64,000 nucleotides of DNA from positions 1-64,000 of IMG/VR virus record IMGVR_UViG_3300033150_001569. One strand, written 5' to 3'. The position numbers and the translations under genes were made by a program. Of the stretch, positions 1-8,026 are shown piece by piece. The notes under the pieces were generated by a model that worked only from the letters and a program-made list of their open reading frames with translations, had not been told where the DNA came from and made no database searches. Numbering within the stretch: the stretch's first letter is position 1; each line of letters starts with the position of its first letter. The stretch comes from a virus.

Positions 1-2
1 GA

Positions 3-110
3 ATATTTCCTAAAGGTAATACTAAAGTAAGAGTTAAATTAATTGATTTTGTAGTAGAAGTTAATAGGAATGATGGTAAAGGTAGAGTTTGGGGATTTGA
101 GGTAATATAA
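3..110 (+). CDS. 3' end of a hypothetical protein gene (partial)
   Basis: An open frame enters from the left edge and stops at TAA 108-110, giving 35 visible residues that end in VWGFEVI. The alternating charged and hydrophobic pattern looks like beta strands. The start lies outside the window and no family is recognised. Confidence 0.5.
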   Translation: MFPKGNTKVRVKLIDFVVEVNRNDGKGRVWGFEVI

Positions 111-146
111 AATAGATAGATTTCCAAAATATAAATAGGTATAAAT

Positions 147-362
147 ATGTCTCATAAAATAATTTTATTTGATGGTGAAAATACACAATTAGTAATGCGT
201 AATGAAGATAATGGATATATTTCTTTAGAAATGAAGGATGAAAATACAAAAAATCATCCAATTATATTTCTTAAATCTAAAGAAGTAAGACAGGCAATTC
301 ATGCACTATCTATTTTAAAACAAGCTAAAAAAGAGAAGAAAAATGAAACAATATCCAATTGA
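147..362 (+). CDS. Hypothetical protein, 71 aa
   Basis: A small ORF starting at ATG 147 with no family that I recognise. The N-terminal half looks like beta strands (HKIILFDGENTQLVMR) and the C-terminal half is a lysine-rich helix. Its 3' end overlaps the start of the next gene by about 20 bases, which suggests translational coupling. Confidence 0.55.
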   Translation: MSHKIILFDGENTQLVMRNEDNGYISLEMKDENTKNHPIIFLKSKEVRQAIHALSILKQAKKEKKNETISN

Positions 363-714
363 AAAATATTGTGATAATAAAGTTAGTAATTTTGAAAATA
401 TATTTGGTAATAGATATAATTATTTTAAATTTATTACTCAATTTCAAGATTATCTTAATACTAATGGAAAATTAGTTAGACCAAATGAAATTATTAATTA
501 TTTTAGTTATATGAAATTTAAATCTAGAATAATAGAAAAACCATTAAAGTTAATTATTCAGATAGATGAGAAGAAAGATATTTGTCAATTAATATATGAA
601 GATTTAAAAGAACGTATTTCAATTGGTATATATCTAATTGTAAAAAGAATGAATATATTTTGGAGAATATTTCAAAAAGAAAAAGTAATTTACAAGTCTT
701 TGATAGGAGATTAA
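343..714 (+). CDS. Hypothetical protein, 123 aa
   Basis: The ATG lies inside the end of the previous gene, with a GAGAAG-type ribosome site. The product is basic and aromatic-rich (many Lys, Ile, Tyr, Phe) and shows no motif I can name. It ends one base before the next start codon, so it belongs to the same small-gene operon. Confidence 0.5.
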   Translation: MKQYPIEKYCDNKVSNFENIFGNRYNYFKFITQFQDYLNTNGKLVRPNEIINYFSYMKFKSRIIEKPLKLIIQIDEKKDICQLIYEDLKERISIGIYLIVKRMNIFWRIFQKEKVIYKSLIGD

Positions 715-715
715 A

Positions 716-1153
716 ATGATTATTAAAAATTTATTAATTACTATTTTTTTAATATTTATTGGATGTTCAAATAATAATTTAAATAATAAAAGTAATGAAT
801 ATTTTAACTGTGTTGAAAAAGAAATTAATTTTGAAAATATAATTATAGATAAAGCTGCAATATATTGCAGAGCACCGATTGGAATAATAAAAGATAAATA
901 TATTAAACTTGGAAATTATAAAGAAGATTTGTTATATCCTGAATTAGTCGATAAGGTTTTGGATTGTATTAAGAAAGTTGATAATGAGCAAAAAAGAAGA
1001 AATAAATTAATAATAAAATTAAATAAAAAATTTAAAAAAGATAAAATTGTAGTATATTCACCAACTATAGACCAACTAAGAGAATGTAAAACAGAAATTT
1101 TAAGGTGTGTTAGAATGAACGCTAAGAAAAGATTTACTTGTATAAAAAGATAA
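716..1153 (+). CDS. Putative lipoprotein, 145 aa
   Basis: AGGAG lies seven bases before the ATG. Residues 1-17 form a short signal peptide: positively charged start, hydrophobic core, and a lipobox ending in FIGC with the lipidated cysteine at residue 17. An Asn-rich linker follows. The mature part contains several further cysteines (FNC, IYCR, LDC, EC, RC, TC), so disulphides are plausible after export. Phage lipoproteins often act in superinfection exclusion or lysis; which applies here cannot be told from sequence. Confidence 0.65.
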   Translation: MIIKNLLITIFLIFIGCSNNNLNNKSNEYFNCVEKEINFENIIIDKAAIYCRAPIGIIKDKYIKLGNYKEDLLYPELVDKVLDCIKKVDNEQKRRNKLIIKLNKKFKKDKIVVYSPTIDQLRECKTEILRCVRMNAKKRFTCIKR

Positions 1154-1176
1154 AAATTAAAGAAATGAGTTTATAA

Positions 1177-1466
1177 ATGAGTTTGGTAAATGATGATATT
1201 AAAGAAATATGGTTTAAAGCTAATAAACATTTATATGAAAAATTCCCTGTTAAAGGTGGAGTTGATTTTGGTGAAAAAATTTTAATAAAAGATTTAATAA
1301 GTGGATTAAAAAATTAATTGATAGTAATGCTTCTAATGATGAATTATGTGATTATATTGATAGAGAATTTTTATTTGGTTCATGGGGAGAAGAAACTAAA
1401 TATATGCATCCTAAATTTTTAAGAGATATAAGAGGATTTATTATAAGTATGTATAAAAAGAAGTAA
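1177..1466 (+). pseudogene. Frameshifted small phage gene
   Basis: The frame from ATG 1177 stops at 1317 after 46 residues. A second open frame continues without a start and ends at 1466 (...FLFGSWGEETKYMHPKFL...FIISMYKKK). The switch falls at an A6 run at 1306-1311; one extra A would join both parts into a protein of about 96 residues. No family is recognised. Either a single-base sequencing error or a real inactivating deletion would explain this. Confidence 0.5.
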
Positions 1467-1473
1467 TAAACTT

Positions 1474-1650
1474 ATGATTAATTATACAGATTATGATTAT
1501 GAATGTGGTTGTAAAAAAAGTCATCCTAAAAATTATATATTAAGTTTTGATTTTGATGGAACTATTTGCGATAAATGTAAAAAACCAGTTTTTATTAAGA
1601 AAAAAGAAAATAATAAATACTTTAATCCTATGAATGTTGATGCAAATTAA
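1474..1650 (+). CDS. Small cysteine-pair (zinc-finger-like) protein, 58 aa
   Basis: ATG 1474 opens a 58-residue frame with two Cys pairs, CGC near residue 11 and CDKC near residue 35, spaced as in a zinc ribbon. After the TAA the same frame stays open to 1749 (FGWFEDYKGR...), so the gene may once have been about 90 residues and been cut by a nonsense mutation. The start is close behind the preceding stop. Confidence 0.45.
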   Translation: MINYTDYDYECGCKKSHPKNYILSFDFDGTICDKCKKPVFIKKKENNKYFNPMNVDAN

Positions 1651-1745
1651 TTTGGTTGGTTTGAAGATTATAAAGGAAGAATTAAATTAGATAAAAAATT
1701 TAAAATTCTTAATAAATTAAAAAATAAATATCAAGGAGTAATAAA

Positions 1746-2288
1746 ATGAATAATGATAAATTATTAATAATTGTAGATGTTCAGTCAGATTTTCTTATGC
1801 CAGATGGAAAATTAACAATAAAAAATGGTTGTAATGAAGAATATAGAAAAGTTATAGGAGATTTTGCTAAAAAATTTGATGGTAGAATAATCTGTACTTA
1901 TGATACTCATAATCCAGATGATTGTGAATTTAAAACTTTTCCAGAACATTGTATAATTGGAACTGAAGGACATGATTTAATTCCAGAATTAAAAGGAATT
2001 GTTCATATTCCAATTTATAAAAAAAGTTATTCTGGAACAGTTGTATGGAGTAGATTAATACAAGAATTTCCAAATATTGCTGAAAAAGAAATTTATATTA
2101 CAGGAGTAGTATGTTCAATTTGCTTACATGATATTGTTGCAACTATAGTAAATAATAGTAAGGAATTTTATAATAAGATTCCTAAAATTATTATTTCTAA
2201 AAAATTAGTTGATGATATTGATGATAAACAAGAAGAATATGCTTTAAATCGAATGAAAACATTATATGGAGTAACAATTGTTGATTAA
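1746..2288 (+). CDS. pncA: Nicotinamidase (isochorismatase/cysteine hydrolase family)
   Basis: The gene encodes a 180-residue protein, normal length for the family, which hydrolyses nicotinamide to nicotinate. The sequence shows the VDVQSDF motif with catalytic Asp11, the metal-site motif YDTH (residues 52-55) followed by FPEHC, a Lys pair at 92-93, and GVVCSIC with Cys126 at the position of the nucleophile. AGGAG precedes the ATG. It is followed by nicotinate phosphoribosyltransferase and NAD synthetase genes, so it is the first step of a phage-encoded Preiss-Handler salvage route. The active-site strand is less canonical than in bacterial PncA, so another amidase of the family cannot be fully excluded. 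Confidence 0.85.
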   Translation: MNNDKLLIIVDVQSDFLMPDGKLTIKNGCNEEYRKVIGDFAKKFDGRIICTYDTHNPDDCEFKTFPEHCIIGTEGHDLIPELKGIVHIPIYKKSYSGTVVWSRLIQEFPNIAEKEIYITGVVCSICLHDIVATIVNNSKEFYNKIPKIIISKKLVDDIDDKQEEYALNRMKTLYGVTIVD

Positions 2289-2458
2289 TAATAAAGAAGA
2301 ATTAATTAAAAAATTTGGAAAACATGATGGTAAAGATGAAGATAGATTTATAGAAGTTTGTAGAATTAAAAATAAGTGAAAATGCATTGAGAATAAGAAT
2401 AAATAAATTAAAATGGTCAATTAAAAAAGCTTTTGAAACTAAATTAAAAAAAAGGTAA
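2281..2458 (+). pseudogene. Frameshifted small ORF between pncA and pncB
   Basis: A frame from TTG 2281 overlaps the end of pncA and runs to TGA 2379 (NNKEELIKKFGKHDG...). A second frame then continues to 2458 (SENALRIRINKLKWSIKKAF...). Removing one A from the A5 run at 2368-2372 joins them into a basic helical protein of about 59 residues. Coding status is uncertain. Confidence 0.3.
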
Positions 2459-2462
2459 ATAT

Positions 2463-3629
2463 ATGTCAATAATTATTTCATTATTAGATACTGATTTTTA
2501 TATTTTTACTATGCAGAATTTAATATTTCATAGATTTCCATCTATTGAAGTTAAATATGAATTTAAATGTAGAAATAATATTAATCTTCTTCCTTATAAG
2601 AAAGAAATTGAAGAAGAAATAGATAATTTATGTAATTTAAAATTTAAAGATGATGAATTAAAATATCTATCTAAAATTAAATTTCTTTCCAAAGGTTATA
2701 TTAATTTTCTAGAAGATTTTACATTAAAAAGAAGATTTGTAAATGTTTATGAAAAAGATGGTCAATTAGCAATTAAAATAAAAGGTCCAAATGTTCAAGT
2801 AATGATGTTTGAAGTTCCTATTCTTGCTATTGTTAATGAAGTTTATTTTAGACATCAAATTAATAAAATTAATTATACTGATTGTATTAATAAATTAAAT
2901 GATAAAATAAATTTAATTAAAAATTCTAATTTAGAATTACAATTTCAATTTGCAGATTTTGGTACTAGAAGAAGATTTAGTAGAGATTGGCATGATTATA
3001 TTATTAAAAGACTAAAACAAGAAATTCCTAATAATTTTATAGGAACATCAAATTGTTATTTTTCTAAAAATTTTAATATAAAACAAATTGGAACTATGTC
3101 ACATTCTTATTTTCAGCTTGGTCAAGGTTTAGAAAATACTAGATTAGAAGATAGTCAGAAATATATGTTACAACAATGGGCTTATGAATATAGAGGAAAT
3201 CTTGGAATAGCATTAACTGATACAATTGGAATAGATGTTTTTCTAAGAGATTTTGATTTATATTTTGCAAAATTATTTTCAGGCGTGAGACATGATAGTG
3301 GTGATGCATATGAATTTGGAGATAAAGTGATTAAACATTATTATAATTTGAATATTGATCCAATGACTAAGACAATAGTTTTTAGTGATGGTTTAGATTT
3401 TCATAAAGCAATTGATTTATGTAGATATTTTAATGGAAGAATTAATACATCATTTGGAATTGGAACTAATCTTACAAATGATACTGGTTTAGAACCATTA
3501 CAAATAGTAATTAAAATGACTAGTTGTAATTATAAACCAGTAGCTAAGATTAGTGATTCTCCTGGTAAGATAATGTGTAAAGATGAAGAATTTTTAAATT
3601 ATTTAAAGAAAGTTTATGGAGTAAAATAA
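2463..3629 (+). CDS. pncB: Nicotinate phosphoribosyltransferase
   Basis: The 388-residue protein matches the full length of type I PncB, which condenses nicotinate with PRPP to give nicotinate mononucleotide. Motifs visible in order are LLDTDFYIFTMQ at the N-terminus, FKCRN near residue 36, a mid-protein GTMSHSYFQ, the phosphate-binding RHDSGDAYEFGDK, DPMTKTIVFSDGLD, and SFGIGTNLTND followed by VAKISDSPGK. These are the diagnostic blocks of PncB, not of NAMPT. AAGG lies upstream of the ATG. It sits between nicotinamidase and NAD synthetase. Confidence 0.93.
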   Translation: MSIIISLLDTDFYIFTMQNLIFHRFPSIEVKYEFKCRNNINLLPYKKEIEEEIDNLCNLKFKDDELKYLSKIKFLSKGYINFLEDFTLKRRFVNVYEKDGQLAIKIKGPNVQVMMFEVPILAIVNEVYFRHQINKINYTDCINKLNDKINLIKNSNLELQFQFADFGTRRRFSRDWHDYIIKRLKQEIPNNFIGTSNCYFSKNFNIKQIGTMSHSYFQLGQGLENTRLEDSQKYMLQQWAYEYRGNLGIALTDTIGIDVFLRDFDLYFAKLFSGVRHDSGDAYEFGDKVIKHYYNLNIDPMTKTIVFSDGLDFHKAIDLCRYFNGRINTSFGIGTNLTNDTGLEPLQIVIKMTSCNYKPVAKISDSPGKIMCKDEEFLNYLKKVYGVK

Positions 3630-3630
3630 A

Positions 3631-3836
3631 ATGAAAAATAAAAATTATTGTTGTGATGAATTTAAAAATTTTCAAAATGGTTTGAAAATGATTATATTAG
3701 TAATTGTTCTGGCGATATAGATTATATTTGTGTTGATTATGATGAAGATGAAAAAATTTTAAGATTTAAAGAAGGAGATCAAGATATTCCTAGTATTATA
3801 TTTAGATATTGTCCTTGTTGTGGACAAAAATTATAA
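3631..3836 (+). pseudogene. Frameshifted zinc-ribbon protein gene
   Basis: The ATG frame begins MKNKNYCCDEF and stops early. The other frame continues KWFENDYISNCSG... and ends in YCPCCGQKL. Together they form a short protein with N- and C-terminal cysteine pairs, the usual layout of small phage zinc-ribbon proteins. One extra base near the A4 run at 3674-3677 restores a continuous frame of about 68 residues. It lies between pncB and nadE. Confidence 0.5.
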
Positions 3837-3851
3837 AAGGAGAAAAATAAA

Positions 3852-4700
3852 ATGATTAAAGATATTTCAAAATTGTTAGATAAAGTTTATCATGAAATTA
3901 AATTTAATGCTGATATGGTTTGTTGTGGAATGTCAGGAGGAATCGACTCTACTCTTTGTGCTATTCTTTGTCGAGAAGCAATTGGAAAAGAAAATGTGAT
4001 TGGTGTTCATATGCCTTATTCTCAAAAAGATGTTGATACTTTTAATAATGATTCTCATAAAATTGCATCTTATCTTGGAATAAATTCAACAGATAATATT
4101 TTAATTTATAAACTTGTAGAACTTATGAATTGGAAAATTCATTATGATGGTTGTTTTAGTTTAGGTGAAAAATATAAACCAAAATTAACTGATGTTAATA
4201 TAGGAAATAGTAAAGCTAGAATTAGAATGTGTATATTATATGGAATAACACATCATCTTGAAACTGTTACTAAGAAAAGAGTTAGAGTTATTAATACATG
4301 TAATTTAAGTGAAAATTTTATTGGATATGAAAGTAAATTTGGAGATGGTGCAGGAGATTTTAGTATTATAGGTGATCTTTATAAAAGTGAAGTTTATCAA
4401 TTAGCTGATTATTTTAAAGAACAAAATATTATTATAGAAGAGATGATTAATCGCATACCATCTGCTGGATTGGAAGATGGACAAACTGATGAAGGTGATT
4501 TTGGATTTACTTATGATGATCTTGAAAAGTCAATAAGAGAAATAAAAGAAAAAGATTATAATTATATGGATTTAGTTTTAAGAGGTGGAAGGAATGTTAA
4601 TATTTCACCTATTACTAAAAAAGTAATTAGTATGTATGAACGTAATAAACATAAAAATTTAAATATTCCTACAGTTTCTCTTCGTGAATTTTGTGAATAA
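3852..4700 (+). CDS. nadE: NH3-dependent NAD synthetase
   Basis: A 282-residue protein, the size of ammonia-dependent NadE, with no glutaminase domain. The PP-loop SGGIDST is at residues 28-34, the later block LSENFIGYESKFGDGAGDF binds the deamido-NAD region, and IPSAGLEDGQTDEG...YDDLE matches the C-terminal helical signature. It amidates and thereby converts nicotinate adenine dinucleotide to NAD using ATP. AAAGGAG precedes the ATG. With pncA and pncB it gives a salvage route that lacks only the nicotinate mononucleotide adenylyltransferase step (NadD), which I do not see in this window. Confidence 0.92.
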   Translation: MIKDISKLLDKVYHEIKFNADMVCCGMSGGIDSTLCAILCREAIGKENVIGVHMPYSQKDVDTFNNDSHKIASYLGINSTDNILIYKLVELMNWKIHYDGCFSLGEKYKPKLTDVNIGNSKARIRMCILYGITHHLETVTKKRVRVINTCNLSENFIGYESKFGDGAGDFSIIGDLYKSEVYQLADYFKEQNIIIEEMINRIPSAGLEDGQTDEGDFGFTYDDLEKSIREIKEKDYNYMDLVLRGGRNVNISPITKKVISMYERNKHKNLNIPTVSLREFCE

Positions 4701-4744
4701 AATCAATATTTTATAATATATAATTTAAAAATTTAAATAAAATC

Positions 4745-4773
4745 TTGACATTAAAAGAAAAATAACCTTTAAT
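4745..4773 (+). promoter_or_regulatory. Sigma-70-like promoter before phosphoesterase gene
   Basis: TTGACA (4745-4750), a 17-bp spacer, then TTTAAT (4768-4773). The -10 lies inside a 17-bp perfect inverted repeat, so the site may be controlled. Confidence 0.5.
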
Positions 4774-4798
4774 AAAATGTATTTTATTAAAGGTTATT
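4761..4798. repeat. Perfect 17-bp inverted repeat over the -10 region
   Basis: AATAACCTTTAATAAAA (4761-4777), loop TGTA, then its exact complement (4782-4798). It spans the -10 and the expected transcript start, and its right arm carries the AAAGG ribosome site of the next gene. It could be an operator, or a hairpin that ends transcription from nadE, but no T-run follows. Confidence 0.6.
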
Positions 4799-4811
4799 GT
4801 ATAAATATAAT

Positions 4812-5534
4812 ATGAAGAAAATATGTCATATTACTGATACTCATGCAGGATATTATCCTAAAACTAATAAAAAAATAAGAAAGATGTATAATAAATTCAT
4901 ACCTAAACATAATCCTGATATAATTGTTCATTCAGGTGATTTTTCTTGTAATGATCAAAGACAATTAAAATATTCATTAAGATTTTTAAGAGAAGCATTT
5001 CCTAAATTACCTATTTTAGTTGTAAAAGGTAATCATGATTATTGGCAATATTCAACTAGTTATACTTATAATGAATTAATTAATATGCATAATGAATGGT
5101 TTAAAAAATATAATATTCATTATCTTCAAGATAATCCATTTGAAATAGATAATGTTAAATTTTTTGGATTTGATGGATGGTATAGTAATCCTAGTATTGA
5201 TACAAATGATTTTAAAATGATTCCTCTTATGATAAATAATATGTATATGGATAAATATTTTCAAAAAGTAGCTGAAGATAAATTTTATAATATATTAATG
5301 AATGAAAAGAAAGAGAAGAATGTACTAGTAACTCATTTTCCTTTGTTTAGAACTAATATTGGTCAAATATATGGTGGTAATATTAAATGGATTGATTTTT
5401 TAGTTAATGATTTTGATTTATTATTATGTGGTCATTATCATAAAAATAGGGTTGATAGAAAGATGAAAAGAATGAGAATAGATATTCCTTTTGTTAATTA
5501 TGATAAACCTGATTTTAGTATAATTGAAATATAG
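4812..5534 (+). CDS. Calcineurin-like metallophosphoesterase, 240 aa
   Basis: The metal-binding motifs of the family appear in order: DTHAG near residue 9, HSGDF near residue 42, KGNHDYW near residue 74, VTHFPL near residue 175 and CGHYHKNR near residue 205. These ligate two metals that hydrolyse phosphoesters; the substrate is unknown. An upstream TTG at 4797 is in frame, but ATG 4812 behind AAAGG is the likely start. This is one of three metallophosphoesterases in the window. Confidence 0.85.
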   Translation: MKKICHITDTHAGYYPKTNKKIRKMYNKFIPKHNPDIIVHSGDFSCNDQRQLKYSLRFLREAFPKLPILVVKGNHDYWQYSTSYTYNELINMHNEWFKKYNIHYLQDNPFEIDNVKFFGFDGWYSNPSIDTNDFKMIPLMINNMYMDKYFQKVAEDKFYNILMNEKKEKNVLVTHFPLFRTNIGQIYGGNIKWIDFLVNDFDLLLCGHYHKNRVDRKMKRMRIDIPFVNYDKPDFSIIEI

Positions 5535-5542
5535 GAAAATAT

Positions 5543-6043
5543 ATGTATAAATATTATGCTGGAATAGGTGCTAGAAATACTCCATTTGATATATTAATAA
5601 GAATGGATAAAATAGCAAAAGTATTATATTTAAATAAATATATATTAAGATCTGGTGGTGCTATTGGAGCAGATTCTTATTTTGAACATGGAGCAGATTT
5701 TCAACATAAAATATTTGATGTAAATTTAAGAATTAATAATTATAAAGAAATATTTCGTCCAGAACATGTAGGTGATGAAGCATTGAGAATGGCAAGTAAT
5801 TTTCATTTTGCTTGGGATAAATGCAATGATTATGTTAAAAAATTACATGGTAGAAATGTAATGATAATATTGGGTGAAGATTTAAAAACTCCATGTAAAT
5901 TTGTTATTTGTTATACTAAAAATGGTAAAGATATTGGTGGTACTGGTTTAGGTATGAGAATTGCCAAACATTATAATATACCTATTTATAATTTATATTA
6001 TAATGAAGCTTATAAAAGATTAAATGATATATTTTTAAATTAA
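5543..6043 (+). CDS. DprA/SLOG-like Rossmann protein, 166 aa
   Basis: The N-terminus reads YYAGIGARNTPFDIL followed by ILRSGGAIGADSYFEHGAD, the glycine-rich nucleotide or ligand pocket of DprA/Smf-like SLOG-fold proteins common in phages. Later VICYTKNGKDIGGTGLGMRIAK fits the second half of the fold. Cellular DprA loads RecA on single-stranded DNA, but stand-alone phage versions of this size are uncharacterised and may bind a nucleotide. It starts eight bases after the phosphoesterase stop. Confidence 0.7.
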   Translation: MYKYYAGIGARNTPFDILIRMDKIAKVLYLNKYILRSGGAIGADSYFEHGADFQHKIFDVNLRINNYKEIFRPEHVGDEALRMASNFHFAWDKCNDYVKKLHGRNVMIILGEDLKTPCKFVICYTKNGKDIGGTGLGMRIAKHYNIPIYNLYYNEAYKRLNDIFLN

Positions 6044-6065
6044 TAATTAAGAATATGGAGGATAT

Positions 6066-6402
6066 ATGTTAGAAAGAGGTATATTGATACAAAGATTAAG
6101 AAAACCTAATAAAAATGGACATAATCCTTTTGCTTTTGGATGTACTGGAAATGGTGGATTTAGTGAAGAAGGATATAATTATATAACTAAATTATGCGAA
6201 TTTGATTATATGGGTGCTAGTGAATTTGAATGGGGGCAGTTCCAAAAGCTTTTAATAAAATGATTGATATTCAAAAAAAATAATTGGATTTAAAATTAAA
6301 AAGTATCCTGTTTATGTTATTTGTAATAAAAAATATAAAGATGAAATAGAAGTAAGAATTAAAAATTATGCTACAAAAAAATTACAATATGAACATAAAT
6401 AA
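6066..6402 (+). pseudogene. Phage gene disrupted by frameshifts and an IS insertion
   Basis: ATG 6066 follows a strong GGAGG. The frame encodes MLERGILIQRL...CEFDYMGASEFEWG, which resembles a widespread phage hypothetical family with a YMGSAEFEWGALPK-type motif. One base is missing at the G5 run 6232-6236, after which AVPKAFNKMID follows in the next frame, and another at the A8 run 6273-6280. The frame then reaches the left end of the IS element. Its probable lost C-terminus (QWEEEEKFNWDE) lies beyond the element at 7871-7915. Confidence 0.6.
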
Positions 6403-6404
6403 AT

Positions 6405-6421
6405 CCGCAATCCACATGCGG
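6405..6421. repeat. Left-end hairpin of IS element
   Basis: CCGCA (6405-6409) and TGCGG (6417-6421) enclose a seven-base loop, just beyond the 3' end of tnpA. IS200/IS605 transposases recognise such subterminal imperfect hairpins as single strands. Confidence 0.55.
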
Positions 6422-6436
6422 TGCTTGTGGTTAGGA

Positions 6437-6835
6437 TTATTGATTTTGAATATATTTTTTAATAATTTTTAAAGGAGCACCACTAGTGGTAGAAACAAAA
6501 TATCCTGATGACCATAAAGTTTTTTTATGTTTTCCCCAATATGGAAAACTATATTTAGATTTAAGATATGATGAAGATTTTGATTTTAAAGCTCCTATAA
6601 TATTACCTAATATATCTTGTGGTGATAATTCTAATATAAAATGTATATGGTCACTTTCACCATTTATTTCACTTATTTTTACATTCATTTGGTTCGCCAT
6701 TTTTGGTAAAATATTTATAATATCATTAAGGATATATTGATGAATACATTTATATCTAAATTTAGTAATCCACACGACATGATAGCAAAGAAAATAAACA
6801 CAATGTGCCTTACTTTTAAGATTGTTATACCTCAT
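6437..6835 (-). CDS. tnpA: IS200/IS605 transposase TnpA (HUH/Y1)
   Basis: The 132-residue protein has typical TnpA length. It begins with VYFLCYHVVWITKFRY, carries the HUH motif in ESDHIHFILEL (His-x-His near residues 63-65), and has the catalytic tyrosine in IIKKYIQNQ near the C-terminus. Such enzymes cut and rejoin single-stranded element ends through a 5'-phosphotyrosine. Its start overlaps the tnpB start by about 30 bases on the opposite strand. The frame is intact, so the protein may be active. Confidence 0.9.
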   Translation of the reverse strand: MRYNNLKSKAHCVYFLCYHVVWITKFRYKCIHQYILNDIINILPKMANQMNVKISEINGESDHIHFILELSPQDILGNIIGALKSKSSSYLKSKYSFPYWGKHKKTLWSSGYFVSTTSGAPLKIIKKYIQNQ

Positions 6836-7815
6836 AAATTTATTCCTATACTTGATAAATTATATAATAAATCATTAATTTCAGTAAATAAAATGATAAA
6901 AAATAGAACTAAATCATCATCAAAATATTATAAATCAATACCATGTGTAGTTTCAAAATCATTAATTTCTAAATATCAAAAAATAAAAAACTTAAAAGCA
7001 TTAAAAATTTAGTAATACCAATTTGTGGTGATAAAGGAAAACAAATAAAAATTGTTGATAATGGAATAAGAATTCCTGCTTTATTTAAAAAAGAAATAAT
7101 TAAAATTAATTTTCCAAAACCAATTATAGGTTTTATAAGACAAGTAGAATTTTTTAAAAGAGATAAAAAATGGTTTATGGCATATTCTTATAATGTTAAA
7201 AAAGAAAAATTATATAAAACAAAATCATTTTTAGGAATTGATAGAAATTCAGTTGATAATGTTGCTACAATTGCAAATATAAAAACTGGTAAGTTTAGAA
7301 AACTAGGACAATGTACAGCATCTATTACGAAGAATTTTAGAAATAGAAGAAGAAAACTTCAAAAGAAAGGAGCTAAAAATGTTTTAATAAAAATTAAAAG
7401 AAAACAAAATAGAATAATTAAAGATATTAATCATAAAGTATCTCGTATCATTGTTAACTATGCCAAAGAACATCGTTCTGCTTTAGTATTAGAAGATTTA
7501 GGTAAAATTAATAAATATAAATATGTTAAAAAGTCACAATGGAGTTTTTATCAATTAGAAACTTTTATTAAATATAAAGCAGCTTTGCTTGGCATACCAC
7601 TTTTATATGTTAATCCTGCTTATACAAGTCAAATTTGTAGTAAATGTGGAAGTATTAACAAAACAAATGATAAACATTATAAATGTTTAAATTGTGGATA
7701 CTTTTGTCATCGTGATGTTAATGCTGCCTTTAATATTTCAAGAAGAGGTGACAAAACAATAGGAGAAAAAGTTCCTATTGTGGGGCATATTGGTAAACCC
7801 CAAACTGGACTATAA
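6803..7815 (+). pseudogene. tnpB: TnpB RNA-guided nuclease, frameshifted
   Basis: The frame from ATG 6803 encodes MCLTFKIVIPHKF..., a TnpB N-terminus. It stops at 7012 and resumes in another frame as NLVIPICGDKGKQIKI... A missing A in the A5 run 7003-7007 explains the break. The RuvC residues are present (GIDRNSVDN Asp, LVLEDLG Glu), as are the zinc finger (CSKCG...CLNCG) and the final RuvC Asp in HRDVNAAFNI. TnpB is the element-borne, RNA-guided endonuclease ancestral to Cas12. If the indel is a sequencing error, the gene is complete at about 337 residues. Confidence 0.85.
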
Positions 7816-7836
7816 AAAAGGTTATAGAGCCAGAAT

Positions 7837-7855
7837 CATCGGGCGGTGTCCGATG
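7837..7855 (+). repeat. Right-end hairpin, probable omega-RNA 3' region
   Basis: CATCGG and CCGATG form a 6-bp stem with a seven-base loop just downstream of tnpB. In IS605-type elements the right end is transcribed as the guide RNA scaffold for TnpB, with the guide lying immediately outside the element. The RNA itself is inferred. Confidence 0.5.
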
Positions 7856-7870
7856 AGTATCAAAATACTT

Positions 7871-7915
7871 GAAAAACAATGGGAAGAGGAAGAAAAATTT
7901 AATTGGGACGAATAA
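7871..7915 (+). pseudogene. Detached 3' end of the IS-interrupted gene
   Basis: Just outside the right end, the frame GAA AAA CAA TGG GAA... reads EKQWEEEEKFNWDE and stops at 7915. Joined to the QYE end of the gene at 6402 it gives a plausible acidic C-terminus, which suggests that the IS landed inside that gene near its end. Confidence 0.4.
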
Positions 7916-7991
7916 AATTTGGAACAAAATAAATATAATTATGATTAAAGAGATTGGGAAGAAAGTACTGAATATGCTATCATAATAAAAC

Positions 7992-8020
7992 TTGACAATT
8001 TATATTTTTAAAGTTAATAT
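7992..8020 (+). promoter_or_regulatory. Sigma-70-like promoter of putative small RNA
   Basis: TTGACA (7992-7997), a 17-bp spacer, then TAATAT (8015-8020). No ORF follows before a terminator at 8099-8129. Confidence 0.55.
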
Positions 8021-8026
8021 TTAAAT

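Larger units (their letters stand above)
6395..7872. mobile_element. IS200/IS605-family insertion sequence
   Basis: The element carries divergent tnpA (-) and tnpB (+) with hairpins near both ends, the standard layout of IS605-type single-strand transposons that insert without target duplication. Limits are estimated: the left hairpin begins at 6405 and the right hairpin ends at 7855. The gene on the left (…LQYE) and the peptide on the right (KQWEEEE…) look like two halves of one gene, which places the ends near 6393-6404 and 7868-7876. Confidence 0.8.

Noticed and set aside
1474-1749. Stop-codon readthrough or reassignment at TAA 1648
   Set aside because: The frame stays open after this TAA, but TAA ends most other genes here, so reassignment is excluded and a simple nonsense change is more likely.
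2463-3629. Nicotinamide phosphoribosyltransferase (NAMPT) instead of PncB
   Set aside because: The motifs DTDFY at the start, RHDSGDAYEFGDK and the PMTKTIVFSDGLD block are those of type I nicotinate phosphoribosyltransferase, and a nicotinamidase gene sits directly upstream.
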